DNA of 64,000 bases, taken from the NCBI GenBank assembly GCA_025594325.1, contig JANHCV010000005.1:957501-1021500 (forward strand), given 5' to 3'. This DNA is from Blastocladiella emersonii ATCC 22665. Taxonomy: Eukaryota; Blastocladiomycota; Blastocladiomycetes; Blastocladiales; Blastocladiaceae. Positions 53,122 to 63,986 of this stretch are shown in pieces. Made by a program: the position numbers and the translations under genes. Under the pieces are notes generated by a model, which made no database searches, had not been told where the DNA came from, and was given only the letters and a program-made list of their open reading frames with translations. Position 1 is the stretch's first letter. Each line of letters opens with the position of its first letter.

Positions 53122-56100
53122 ATGAAGCATAAACGTAATCAAATGGATAGAGACTTGGTGCAACCCGTTCCCGTTACCGGCCCGGAGCGCAGCCTCGGCG
53201 ACTTGCCGCCCGAGTTGCTCGCCAACATGATGCAGCTCGCGCATCCACGCGATTGCGTTCCGACCGCTTCGCGCGGGCTCCACACCGCGGTAGCCGAGCC
53301 GTTCTTGCATTATGTTTGGAACTGTCGGCTCTTGACTGCCTGGCTCAGCGATGCGCTTGGCGACCTCGGTATCTCTCAGGACGGTAAAAACCCGCTTACC
53401 GACTTCATCAGCTACCTCAGCCGCGTGCACCCGGGCTCGCTTTTCTATCCGAGCAGCAACTTTTACCGCGCTGCTTCGTTGGTCTTCTTGCGCCGTATGA
53501 GGCCGATTGGAAACAAACCAACCCGTCTCGCCCATCTTGTCACCTTTCTGCCACCTGATGGGGACGATGACATAACCGACGACGAGGAGGAGGAGGAACA
53601 TCAGGGCGTTGCCGTCGTCGAACCTGCCGCTGGCCCTACAGTCGTTCCTCCTGGCGCGAATGCTACCGCTGCTGCTCCTCTGGCCATGGCTCACTCCAGC
53701 AACTATGATTCTCACTCCTATGGCGCCTGGGTCCTCGTTCCTACCACCTACTATGCGTATCAGCCCTTCGGCGCTTGGACTTCCGCTCCCACTGCCAATT
53801 ATGCCTACAGCACGTTCCACGCTTGGATGTTCGTCCCCGCCGGCAGCTATGTCTATGACCACACCCTCCACCACCACCACTCGAGCGCTCCCACGCCTCT
53901 CGACGTTGGCGCCCCGGCGAACCCCGCGCTCGCAATGCCTGTTGTCCAAACCCAAAAGTCGCCCTTGGAAGTGCTCCTGCGCCTGCATGGCCCCGTCTGC
54001 TCGCACGTGCGTCTTTTGGTTGCTGCTATCGCGCAAAGCGATGCATCGGCGGCGCGCTCGATGCTTGAGAACACGCTCAAGTACGCGCCCGCGCTGCTTG
54101 GCATCAAGCGCAAGGATTGGCCGGCTGTGCAACCGCCAAAGGGTTACCCCTACAACTACCCCCAAGAATTCTCTAAGCCGATCAGCCTGCTCAACTACCT
54201 TGCGGTACTCGCCATTCTGTACTGGAAACCCGAGTTCCTTGACGCGGTTTCTGAGCTCGGCCTGGAGCTCGACGCGTCCGCGCTCCTTCGCATCTTTGGG
54301 TCCAAGCAAGGCTGGCTCGGCGGCCTTCCGCCTTACACCCCCAGCGATGCGCCCGCTTCCGACGTCACCCGGACATTTGACTGGATGCTTCGCTTCCTGC
54401 CCTTGGTCCTTGACAGCATGATCAAGGCGAGCTACCCCAAGAACCCGCTCAGCGCGACCATGCACAAGGCGCACTCTCTCGCTTGTGTCGCCTTCCCTGA
54501 TCGAATGCTTGCCGCCGCGGGCCCGAGGAAGTGCGCTGAGCTCATACTTATGGCTTTGCGATTTTGCAACGCTCCCGAAAATGCGTACCAGTCCGTCTTT
54601 GTTCCCGATTTGCTTGGTGCGCTCAAGGGTAACGACCTGCTTAGTCTCGATGTTCTCGCGGCTCTCGGCAGTATCAACAAGCCTCGACGGCTGCCCCACA
54701 CCGACCTTGACGGATACTTGAAGTTCATCTTCCCGCATTCAAAGTTTTACCCCGGACCGCACTTCTTCCGTGCCGCCTCGACCGTCTTCCTCGATCTCAT
54801 CAAGCCAATCCGCGTACTTTACGATCACGATCCAAAGCAGCTGTCCGCGTTTGTCACATGCCTGGACTGGAATGCACTCCTTAGCATCATGTCCGATCAT
54901 GCTTCTGACGCTGCGCGGGACTTGTACCTCAACGGCTTGGATTCGGGCCGCGACTACAAATTAGACGACGGTGACTACAGCGGCGATGATGACTACGAGC
55001 CCGGGGACGACAGCGACGACGATTGGACCGACCGCATGTTCCTTCCCCGCCGCGTCCTCATGCCTCGACTGCCATCCTGTCTCCTTGGGCCGGTTTTCTC
55101 CCACGTCCGACTCCTCGTTTCCGCGTTCACACGGGACGATGCAAGTGCCGTCTGCATGCTCCTTCAGAACACCATTGAGCGGGCCCCAGAGCTGCTCTCA
55201 GTCGCGCGCAAGGATTGGTTCAAGATCCATTGTCCTTACGACGGCCCTTCACACCACGAAGTCTCGGATTTATCGCAGCGGATCCGGCTTCTTGACTACC
55301 TGGCTCTTTTGGCTCTTCACTCCTGGAAACCTGCATTTCTTGAGGTGATCAGCATCGACCTGGACCTTGACCTTGATGTCGAGGCGCTTCGCAACGTGTT
55401 TTTCTCGGACTTTTCTTCATTCAAATACCACATCCCGCACATCCTCGAGACAAAGTCAGCAGTCGACATGTCCAGTATGTTTGCTTGGATTTTTCAATTC
55501 GCGCCGCCGCTCGCTGGCGGCAAATTCGCGGCCGCTTTTCTTTCCTCACTGGTCAACGTGTCCAACAAGGAGCTCGTCAACGGTCTTGCTTCCTACCTGG
55601 AGCCGCTTATTTGTAACCTGCTGCCTGCCGACCGTGCAGATATTTTGGTTTTGGCGCGTCGAGGCAAGTGCGTGACACATCTACTGAAAGCCCTCGAGCA
55701 CAGTATCCTGTTCGATACGGAGACGCTTGGGATTCTATTCGCTTGCGCATTGAGTACCAATGGCAAGAAAACGCTGCCAGGGCTCAAGGACGAGGTTTTG
55801 CTCCGGGCCGGCAGGCAGATTTCAGACGTGGTTCTTCATGGTACGCCTTCTGACGTTACGTGACAGCCGAATATTGTGGACTGCTGAATCAAGCTAACAA
55901 ACGCACCGCTCAAAGCTTTCCGCTACTGCTTCATCTCGCGTGGGCGCGGAGTACCCGCCCCATCTCGCGTTTTCAGTTTCGCCCATCAACACCTCTTGGA
56001 CAAGATGCCCTCGCTCCTCGGCGCGTTCGCGTCGCACATCCTCACGGCGCACGGTGAACCGGTGTTGAAACAATCACCCGGCATTGATTCTGGGCTGAAG

Positions 56101-56887
56101 TACCGCTTTGAGCTCGTCTTTTACAGCCCTTCGTCCAGTGACAACGCAATGAAGTTGTTCGCACTTGCGGTTCAGGTCTTCTCCCTTGCGCCGGATGCCG
56201 TCTTTCAAGGACTTTTACCCGGCCCATTGGCTGCTTCTCGCTGTGTTCCAAAACCCCGCCACTTGAGCGGAAGCCGTGCAGCTGGTTGAACAGCAACCTG
56301 GCCTTGCCCCGAAACTTCTTGGGATCATGATCGAGGCCCAACTCAAGCCTTGGGGGTGCCTGACATGCGGCAAATTCGTCTTGGACAACAGCGGAACACG
56401 GACGTGCAAACAGTGCCCTCTTTCAGGCCAAACGCCTTGGTTTGCGACACTTGCCGATCTCTTGGCCATGAGCGGTGGGCTCGCTCAGCTCCCGGACTTT
56501 GCCCAGCAGACGCTTGGTGAGCTTCTCAACAACGAGGCCATTCTGCAATCCCTGGTCAATGGGAAGCCGCTCAACAGCAACATCAAGGAGCGGAAGGTAT
56601 TGGACGCATGCCAAGCTCACGCTATGAACTGTCCACAGGTTGAGCTGCTTTGCGCGCTTATTCGCTCCAATCTCAATGCGCTACTCACTATCGTAAAGCG
56701 TGACGGGTCGCCCGCGTTATCCAACTTTTGGCGACTCGTCCCTGATGGTGCTCTCGATGCAGTGCGCGACGCTGCGTGGGTCAAGCGCGTGATCGTCGAG
56801 ATCCAGCGCGAAAACCGCGCCGATTGCGTCCATTGTGTCAAGCAGCTCAAACGCGTCGCACCAATGGGATTGTCAACCGAGCTGTGA
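53122..56887 (+). pseudogene. F-box-like family, copy C: fused one-and-a-half copies, frameshifted
   Basis: Exon 1 (53122-55840, 906 codons) begins MKHKRNQMDRDLVQ with LGDLPPELLANMMQLAHPRDCV. After LLSLDVLAAL (about codon 515; nt 54667) the sequence restarts inside a second family copy: LPHTDLDGYLKFIFPHS ... FFRAASTVFLDLIKPI, the counterpart of LTDFISYLSRVHPGS ... FYRAASLVFLRRMRPI at about residue 95. The second copy lacks the F-box-like start. The intron is 55841-55915 (GTACGC...AAAG). In exon 2 the frame shifts near 56208, and a TGA at 56265-56267 breaks the continuing frame before AEAVQLVEQQPGLAPKLLGIMIEAQL. The C-terminus with CLTCGK ... TCKQCPLSGQTPW (CX2C pairs) and FWRLVPDGALDAVRDAAW is then intact to 56887. 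Confidence 0.75.
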
Positions 56888-56940
56888 GCACCCCTGCTGT
56901 GATTTTGCTCCGTCATGTCGCGAGTGTCTGGATTGATGTT

Positions 56941-57263
56941 AGTTCAAGTGTACACGCACACGCGGGGACCGAGTGCGAGACGCGTCTCGGACCAGCCGCG
57001 CGTGATGCACGTGAGAATCGCGTCATCCCGACCACTTGTTCTGTTTTGATCGCCGCCGCGGGGGAGCGGCCGCCCGCCCGACCGTCGCACCACTCACCTC
57101 GACCAGTCGTCCCCGCTTCCCCCCTCCTCTTTTGTTCCTGTGATTGTTCAGTTGCTAGTCTAGCCGTCGTCGATACATTCTGTTCCTCTCTGTATCGTCA
57201 CGGCTGCGCATCCAGCTTAGCTTCCACCTCCCTGTCAAGTACGCTACTCTGTTTCCTTCTATA
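56941..57263 (+). repeat. 5' LTR of the copia element
   Basis: The left edge is set by 16 bp (AGTTCAAGTGTACACG) that recur at 63985-64000 behind the polypurine tract. The conventional TG start would be at 56949. The right edge is set by the primer site. It contains GAGACGCGTCTC at 56977-56988 and CACGTGA at 57008-57014, recalling the 24-bp family promoter motif. Length is about 320 bp. Confidence 0.8.
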
Positions 57264-57282
57264 GGTTATGAGCCCTGGGCTC
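57264..57282 (+). other. Primer-binding site, half-tRNA initiator-Met type
   Basis: GGTTATGAGCCC is the exact reverse complement of the GGGCTCATAACC anticodon stem-loop of eukaryotic initiator tRNA-Met. It lies directly after the LTR. Drosophila copia and yeast Ty5 prime reverse transcription from such a cleaved half-tRNA. Confidence 0.75.
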
Positions 57283-58343
57283 GGATGCGCGCATGTTTAG
57301 CAACAGCTCTTCCTCGACACCGAGCGATCCGCCCGCGCGCTCGCCGCGCGGTGCTCACATCGCCCTCAATCCTTGCCGCCTTGGGCCCGGACGTCGCCTC
57401 GTGTGCGTCCGCGGCCTGCGGCCCATCTTCCTCTCATCGCATGGCGTTCCGCACCAGCCAGTCGCCACCCATGCACCCCACAGCGCACCCACTCGAGCGG
57501 TCGCTGTTCGTCGTCTTGTGGGTGCCTCGCGCCGCGACCTGCTGTCGGCGCGCGCACGCGCATGGCGCGCCGCGACCTGCTGCCAGCGCGCCGGATATCG
57601 GACGGTCGCCGCGACCTGCTGTCGGCGCACCGGATATCAGGCGGCCATCGTCTCACAGCGCACCCACTCGAGCGGTCGCTGTTCGTCGTCTTGTGGGTGC
57701 CTTGCGCCGCGACCTGCTGTCGGCGCGCGCACCCGCACGGCGCGCCACGACCTGCTGCCGGCGCGCCGGATATCAGACGGTCGCCGCGACCTGCTGTCGG
57801 CGCACCGGATATCAGGCGGCCATCGTCTCACAGCGCACCCACTCAAGCGGTCGCTGTTCGTCGTCTTGTGGGTGCCTTGCGCCGCGACCTGCTGTCGGCG
57901 CGCGCACCCACACGGCGCGCCGCGACCTGCTGTCGGCGCGCCAGCTATCGCACTCGGTGACGTCGTCAATCCTGATTGGCGGTCGCAGGCACCCGTTCGT
58001 CGGGACCTCGGTCGCCGTGACGGTTTGTTCGCAGCGGGTCGCGCCAAGCGTCTGCCGTGGGTGGGTCGCGCCAAGCGCCCGCCATGGGTGTGTGTGTGTG
58101 CGTGCGTGTGCTGGGTGTGCGGAATCGCATGCGTGGGCTTGCAGCCACGCAGCGCGGGACGATTGGGCTGTGGGACAAGACGAGGCGGTGCTGCGCGACA
58201 CGAGGGCCCTTCATTCCTTTGCTTCCAAACCCGCTCACTCACTCTCCATCACCTCGCTCGTCCATAGTTCTCTGCATCGCCACCCTCCGGTACCGACCGG
58301 CTGCTCCGAGTGTTCACACTAGCAGGCCACAAGCACCTCCACC
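57283..58343 (+). other. Copia leader (untranslated) region
   Basis: About 1.06 kb between primer site and gag ATG, unusually long. It holds the 175-bp tandem repeats plus a GTGTGTGTGTGCGTGCGTGTG run near 58090. Long open frames on both strands here are Arg/Ser/His-rich translations of the repeat and match no Gag domain. Confidence 0.6.
57479..57955 (+). repeat. 175-bp tandem repeats in the copia leader (about 2.7 copies)
   Basis: Units start CACAGCGCACCCACTC at 57479, 57654 and 57829, a period of exactly 175 bp; the third copy is partial (to about 57955). Units differ by only a few bases. Each contains sub-repeats of CGCGACCTGCTG and CGGATATC. 175 is not a multiple of three, and the open frames across it are by-products. 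Two near-identical 24-25 bp units (GGGTCGCGCCAAGCG) follow at about 58036-58085. Confidence 0.9.
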
Positions 58344-59187
58344 ATGACCACCGACACGGTCCCGTCGCTTGCCAACGAGGTTCGCGCTGAGTCTGAGAAG
58401 CGCGTCCTCATAGTCCCGACCGCCGACATGGTCCTCAAACACGCAGCCACCGCTACTGGGCTCCCCGCCAACCAGCTCACAGACGAGCACATCCGCCAGT
58501 CCCGCCAGGCCCTCGCGTCGTCCCTCATGGACGAGGCCGACGACGGCGAATTTGACATGATCCGCGACGGCATGACGCTCTTGGTCTGCTCGCCCGACGA
58601 TCTGCCCGAGATGCTCGAGTTCCTCATCCCGTTGCCACTGACCTCAACGTCGGAGACGGTCGAGCACCACTGCCAAGCTGTGCGCCAAGATCGTCGCCCA
58701 CTTTGGCAGCGACTCGTGGCCCATCGTTCGCCGCTTGTCATCGTCGCACAAGCCCTCGACCGGCGTCAACAAGCGCAAGAGCCGCGCTGACGACTCTGAC
58801 TCGTCGTCGGAGGACAAGGAGGAGCGCTCGTTGCGCTCATTGCGCTTGGGCAAGACCAAGGGTAACCGCTTCGGCACCCGCAAGGGGAAGAAGCAGAAGA
58901 CCGCGCCTGACGCGGGCGGCGCGTGCTCCTGGTGCAGTTTCGTCGCCGACCCGGATAAGGGCGAGCGCGGCCACTCGGAGATCTACTGCCCTGAGCGTCC
59001 GTGGGGTGAGTTCTCGGCCAAGGGACCCCGAAAGTGGCGCGGGTACGAGTCCGGCCCCGCCCTGCCCGGCTTCCATCCGTCCCAGCGACAGAAGCCAGGC
59101 TGGAACCCGGAAAAGTACGCGCCCTCGTCGTCGGGCCAGCCGTTGCTGTCGTCCTCGTCGTCGGGAAACAGGCGTCGGGAGCAGTAG
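58344..59187 (+). pseudogene. Copia gag, frameshifted
   Basis: The first part (58344 to about 58670) starts at ATG and encodes an N-terminal capsid-like region (VPSLANEVRAESEKRVLIV ... LPEMLEFLIPLPL). Near 58670 the coding frame changes by one base and continues as AKLCAKIVAHFGSDSWPIVRRL, a Lys-rich linker, and CSWCSFVADPDKGERGHSEIYC to the TAG at 59185-59187. The last motif is a CX2CX12HX4C knuckle, wider than the usual CX2CX4HX4C. A one-base deletion is the simplest explanation. Confidence 0.75.
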
Positions 59188-62100
59188 GTGCCGCGCCTTG
59201 TCTGGTTACTGCTCCCCGACCTCCACCATTGCCACCCGACCCCGAGACCATGTACCTCGCTGTCCCCGCCGCCGCCGCTTTGGGCCCGTCCCCCGTGGCG
59301 GCTCCTGCGGGCAAGCTGGCCCCGCTTGAACCCGAGGCCATGCTCATCAACATCACGCCGGCGCCGCCGCAGGACTCGCGTCCCGCGCGATTGTTGGCAC
59401 CCGCCGCGTCTCCGCCACAGTCTGCATCGCGCGGCCGCTCGCGACCCCGCTCTTGTTCCCGCTCGTGTTCTTGCACCCGCCGACGCCCTCAACCAGCCGT
59501 TGTGCACCTCGTCGCCTCTCGGCCCTGCAAGGTCAAGCACTTCCTTGACCCAAAGTGCCTCGACGAGAAGCTTGTCCGCTTCTGTGGCCTCAAGCGGGTG
59601 CTCCTCGTCGGCGACTCGGGCGCGTCCAACACGATGACGCCTGACCTTCGGCACCTGCACAACGTGCGCCTGCTGCGCACCCCAGTCAAGATCCGCGCCG
59701 CGTCGGGCGAGTTCGTCACCTGCACCCACACAGGCGAGATGGTGCTCATGTGCAACACCGTCGAGGGCAGCGCCGTGTGGATCAAGTTTGTGAACGTCTT
59801 CTACGTGCCCAAGCTCGTCATCCCAATCGTGTCGCTCGGCGTGCTCACGGCCGCCGGCAGCGGGTTCAAGGTTGAGATGGGTGAGGGCGCCGTGTCCATT
59901 ATTGCGCGCGACCCGCTGTCGACCTCGTGGGACGGCTGCGTCACCCACAAGATCTCGCTTGAGAAGGCCGGCAAGGTGCCGCTCCTCAACGCCCGCGTCG
60001 TCACCAACGCGCGCGTCCGGCACCCAGCCAACATTGTCATGGACCCGTCTGTCCTTCTCGGCATCGCGTTGTTGGGCACCTTCTCCGCGGTCGCGCCCGT
60101 CATCAACCCACACTTTGCCGACCCTGTACGCGCTGACCTCAATGGTGTGCGCTTGGGTGGCTACCTTGACTATCTCGCCGCCACTTTTGAGAAGTACGAC
60201 CCGCCGCCCAGCCTCAACGAGCGCGTGTTTGTCACCCTCGTTGACTCGTTCCTCGCCGACTCAACGCTCCTGCCCAACCCGCCGCCTGTCGTTGGGGGAG
60301 CTGGCTCGTCGGTCACCGCCAACTCCTCGCTTGCCATCAGGGGAGCCAACTCGTCGCGCCTGCCGTCCGCCGCCGACGTCGGGGGAGCGGACGTGCGTGG
60401 TGATTCTCTGCGTCGTGTCCTGTCGCTCGCGCTCGCCGTTCTCGCCAAAACGGGGGGAGAGAGCACGGACCCGACCCTGGCGCCTGGCACCGGCAAAAGC
60501 GCATCGTCTCCGACTCCGGCTTCCGCCGCAGCCGCCGCCGCCGCCGGTGCATCGTCCTCGTCATCGACCAGTCCTCGTCACTTGTTCTCGAGAACCGAGG
60601 CCAAGGCTGTCATTTCGGCTGCACTGGCTCACGTTTGGTTTGACCACGCCGGCCGCGACGCGCTGCTCAAGCTGTTCGACCCTCTGTACGGCCTCGTCAA
60701 CAAGCACCAGCGCCATCTTGCCGACACGACGCTTGACAATCTCTGCGTGATCTGCGCGTGCTTGAAGGCGCAGTTTGAGTCGTTCCCGTTGACAGACAAC
60801 ACGTCCAAGGTCCCGCTCAAGCTCCTGCAGGTCAACCTCGCCGTCCTCGAGCGCGTGCCGTCGCTCACGCATGGGTACCGGTTCGCCATGATTGTGCACG
60901 ACGACTTCTCCAAGTTCAGCTGGGTCGTGCCGCTCCGCACCAAGGCCAACGCCGCCAGCAAGCTGCGCGAGCGCATCGCCCACATCGAGAAGAACCTGTC
61001 GCACCAGGTCAAGCGCCTCCGTCTCGACGGCAAGGGCGCGTTCACCAGCACTGACTTCATTGAGTGGTGCAACCAGACGGGCATCACGCTCAAGCCCACG
61101 GCGCCCGGCCACTACAAGGGCAACGGCTTGGTCGAGCGCCTGATCTGCACGCTCAACAAGCGCGTCTGCGCCTACCTCCAGCACGTTGACTGCGACCTGG
61201 AAGGGTACACCAAGGATCGCGATGCAGCACGCGAATTACGTGTTCGTGCGCACGCCGCGCGCCGGCCTCAAGTGGAAGACGCTGTACGAGATCCTCACGG
61301 GTCGCGTGCCGAAGCTTGCCAACGTCTGCGCGTGGGGCGTGACCGTGTACGCACCGCCGCGGCACGGCACGCACGTCAACAAGCTGCAGCCCACGGCGCG
61401 CCCGTACATCTTCCTCGGCCACGGCGACGACAAGGCCAAGACCCACATTTTGCTCAATTTGTGCACGCGGCGCATTGTGCGCGTCTGTCTTGCCATCTTC
61501 GACAAGCGCGCCCTTGTCAAGCGCGCCATGTCCAGCGCCAAGGCGTTCCACCGCCTGTTCAAGGACTACGACACGCAGCACGTCGAGGACGATGGCGCTC
61601 GCCGCCTCGCTGACGACGACGACTACGCTCCGCCGCCGCCGCTCGCTGACGACCAGGGCAACAAGCGGTACGGCGACAAGGAGGAGCTCGACGACCGGTT
61701 CTTCAAGCAGTACCGCCCGCTTCCCATGCCCAAGCAGTCGTCGCCCGAGTCGACCACGCCGCCGACGCCCGAGTCGGCCCCTGATCCTCGCGTCGACCTG
61801 CCGGCACCCGAGTCGGTTCCCGCTCCTCGCTCCGTTTCGCCGACGCCCAAGTCGGATTCGGAGGACGACGACAACGCCGTGGACGAGCTCGAGCACAAGG
61901 AGTTTGACGGCCTTGTCTACAACCCCAAGACAAACAGCTTCGAACCACGTCATGTCCCGGTGACAACGAGCCGCGGTCGGCCCACCGCGCGGCGCCAGGC
62001 CAACGTCGCACTGCCCAAGAACTACGCGCTTGTGACGCTGTTCCGCAGCCCGTGCGAGTCCACGGCCGTCAACCGCAAGCTGCGCAAGGTCGCCAAGGAC

Positions 62101-63954
62101 CAGGCCATGACCGCCCAGGCCCAGAAGCCGTCGGGTGACGCCGCCGCCGTTGCTGCTCCCGCTCATCCACTCGATCCAACTGCCGTGCTCCGCGACGCCG
62201 TCAATGCGGCCCCGCTGGCGCACCTACCGTGGCGACTGACGCAGCAGCCATTCCAGTCGATCGTCCTCACAATCATCAACGTTCCACGCAACTACCGCAA
62301 GGCGTGTCGATCAGCGCACCACGAACAGTGGCGCAAGGCGCAGAACACGGAGCTCATGGTGCTCATCAAGAACAGCACCTGGATCGTGATCAAGAAGCAC
62401 AAGGTCCCTGCCGACGCGCGCATCATTGGCTCGCAGTGGGTGTACGCACATAAGGCCGCCAAGGACATCTTCAAGGCGCGCCTTGTCGCTTGAGGAGACC
62501 AGCAGCGCGCCGGCCTTGACGTTGGGAACTGCTACTCGCCCACGGTCTTGTACGCGTCGATCCGCACCTTCTTCGCCGTCGCCGCGTTGCGCAGGTGGCG
62601 TATCCACTCGATGGACGTGTCAAATGCGTATGTGCACGCCGAGCTGCCAAAGCCCGCGTACATGTACCCGCCGCCAGGCGTCGGCGCCGCTCCCAACAAC
62701 GTGTTCCTGCTCAAGAAGTCGCTCTACGGGCTCAAGAACGCTGGCCGCCAGTGGTTCCTCCTCTTTTCGCGCGAGGTCGAGAAGCTCAGGTTCAAGAGCA
62801 CCACGGCCAACCCGTGCGTGTTCACGCGTATGCTCAACGGCGTCGTGACCAACATTGTGTGCTACGTCGACGACCTCCTCATCGGTGGAGACAACAAGCA
62901 GCAGGTCGAGCGCGTCAAGATCGACCTCGCCAAGGTCTTCGCCATCAAGGACCTCGGTCTCGCCGACTCGTTTTTGAACCTGGAAATCGCGCAGCACGAG
63001 GACTACATCTGGATTGGCCAGTCGCGGTACATCAAGGGCCTCGTCGAGCAGTGGGAGCTCGAGCCCTCAAACGTGTCGGTACCCATCTCGCAGCTGCCCG
63101 ACTCGGGGCTCACCAACTCCATGGTCGCGTCGCTCGGGCTCAAGGGCGGCGTCCCGAACCCCGGCGACAAGAACGACAAGGAGTACGACAAGTCGCAGGT
63201 CGAAGCGACTTGATCGACCAGCACGCTTGACGCCGATCGTACGCGCGAGTACCAGTCGGTCCTCGGCGCCCTGCTGCACCTCGCCACCGTGTCGCGACCC
63301 AATATCTCGTTCGCGGTCGGCGTCGCGTCCCGCCGCGCGTCATGCCCCACGTTCGCCGACCGCAAGCTGCTCGCCCAGATCTCGCGCTACGTGTCCAACA
63401 CGCCCAAGCTCGGCCTCAAGTACGTGCGCGGCGCCCCGATCAGCGAGTCGCTGCGCTGCTACGCTGACGCCGACTACGCTGGCGACAAGGCGACGTGCCG
63501 CTCGACCACGGGTGTCGTCATCTCGATCGCGGGCGCCGCCGTCGCGTGGATCTCCAAGCGGCAACCATGGGTCGCCCTGTCCACGGTCGAGTCGGGACTC
63601 AACGCCGCCACCAAGGCGACACGCGAGATCATCTGGATCAAGGACCTCCTTGAGCAGATGACGCACACCGAGATCGGCACGCCGGTGCTGCTCGAGGACA
63701 ACCAGCCGCTGATCGCCGTGACCGAGTCCAAGGCCGTGTGTCGCTCCATCAAGCACATCACGGTGCGCATCGAGTTCCTGCGCAACAAGGTCAACCGCAA
63801 CGAGATCGTGCTCCAGAAGGTCGCGTCGGCGCTCAACCTCGCCGACTTCTTCACCAAGCCCACCACGCACAGCGAGTCGTTCGAGTGGGCCGTCTCTGGC
63901 CTCGGCCTCGTCCCGCGCCCGCTCGTCACGGACCAGAACAACGCCAAGGTGTGA
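59188..63954 (+). pseudogene. Copia pol (protease, integrase, RT, RNase H), inactivated
   Basis: The pol frame overlaps gag in the -1 direction. Protease: LLVGDSGASNTMTPDLRHL (DSG active site, about 59605). Integrase: HVWFDHAGR ... CVICACLKAQF (HHCC zinc site), then LLQVNLAVLERVP, where the first catalytic Asp is Asn (codon AAC at 60834-60836), RLDGKGAF (second Asp) and GNGLVERL (Glu). A frameshift near 61220 moves to the frame with MQHANYVFVRTP. RT: WRKAQNTELMVLIKNSTW, KARLVA then TGA (62491-62493), SMDVSNAYVHAELP, SLYGLKNAGRQW, and the catalytic YVDDLLIGG. A second TGA lies at 63211-63213. RNase H: CYADADYAGDKATCRSTTG, WVALSTVESGL, LLEDNQPL, LADFFTKP. It ends at 63954. Confidence 0.9.
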
Positions 63955-63977
63955 GCTCCTCCCCCTGACCGGCGATC

Positions 63978-63986
63978 GGGGGAGAG
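63978..63986 (+). other. Polypurine tract
   Basis: GGGGGAGAG directly before the 16 bp that match the 5' LTR start; the expected second-strand primer site. Confidence 0.75.

Noticed and set aside
57479..57955. CRISPR-like array
   Set aside because: Units are contiguous 175-bp tandem copies without unique spacers, and the context is a eukaryotic retrotransposon.
57285..58322. Long open frames (over 300 codons) ahead of gag
   Set aside because: They translate the 175-bp repeat in several frames; the period is not a multiple of three and the products match no Gag domain.
59034..59187. -1 programmed frameshift signal in the gag-pol overlap
   Set aside because: The overlap is in the right phase, but I found no convincing X XXY YYZ heptamer, and gag is already frameshifted upstream.
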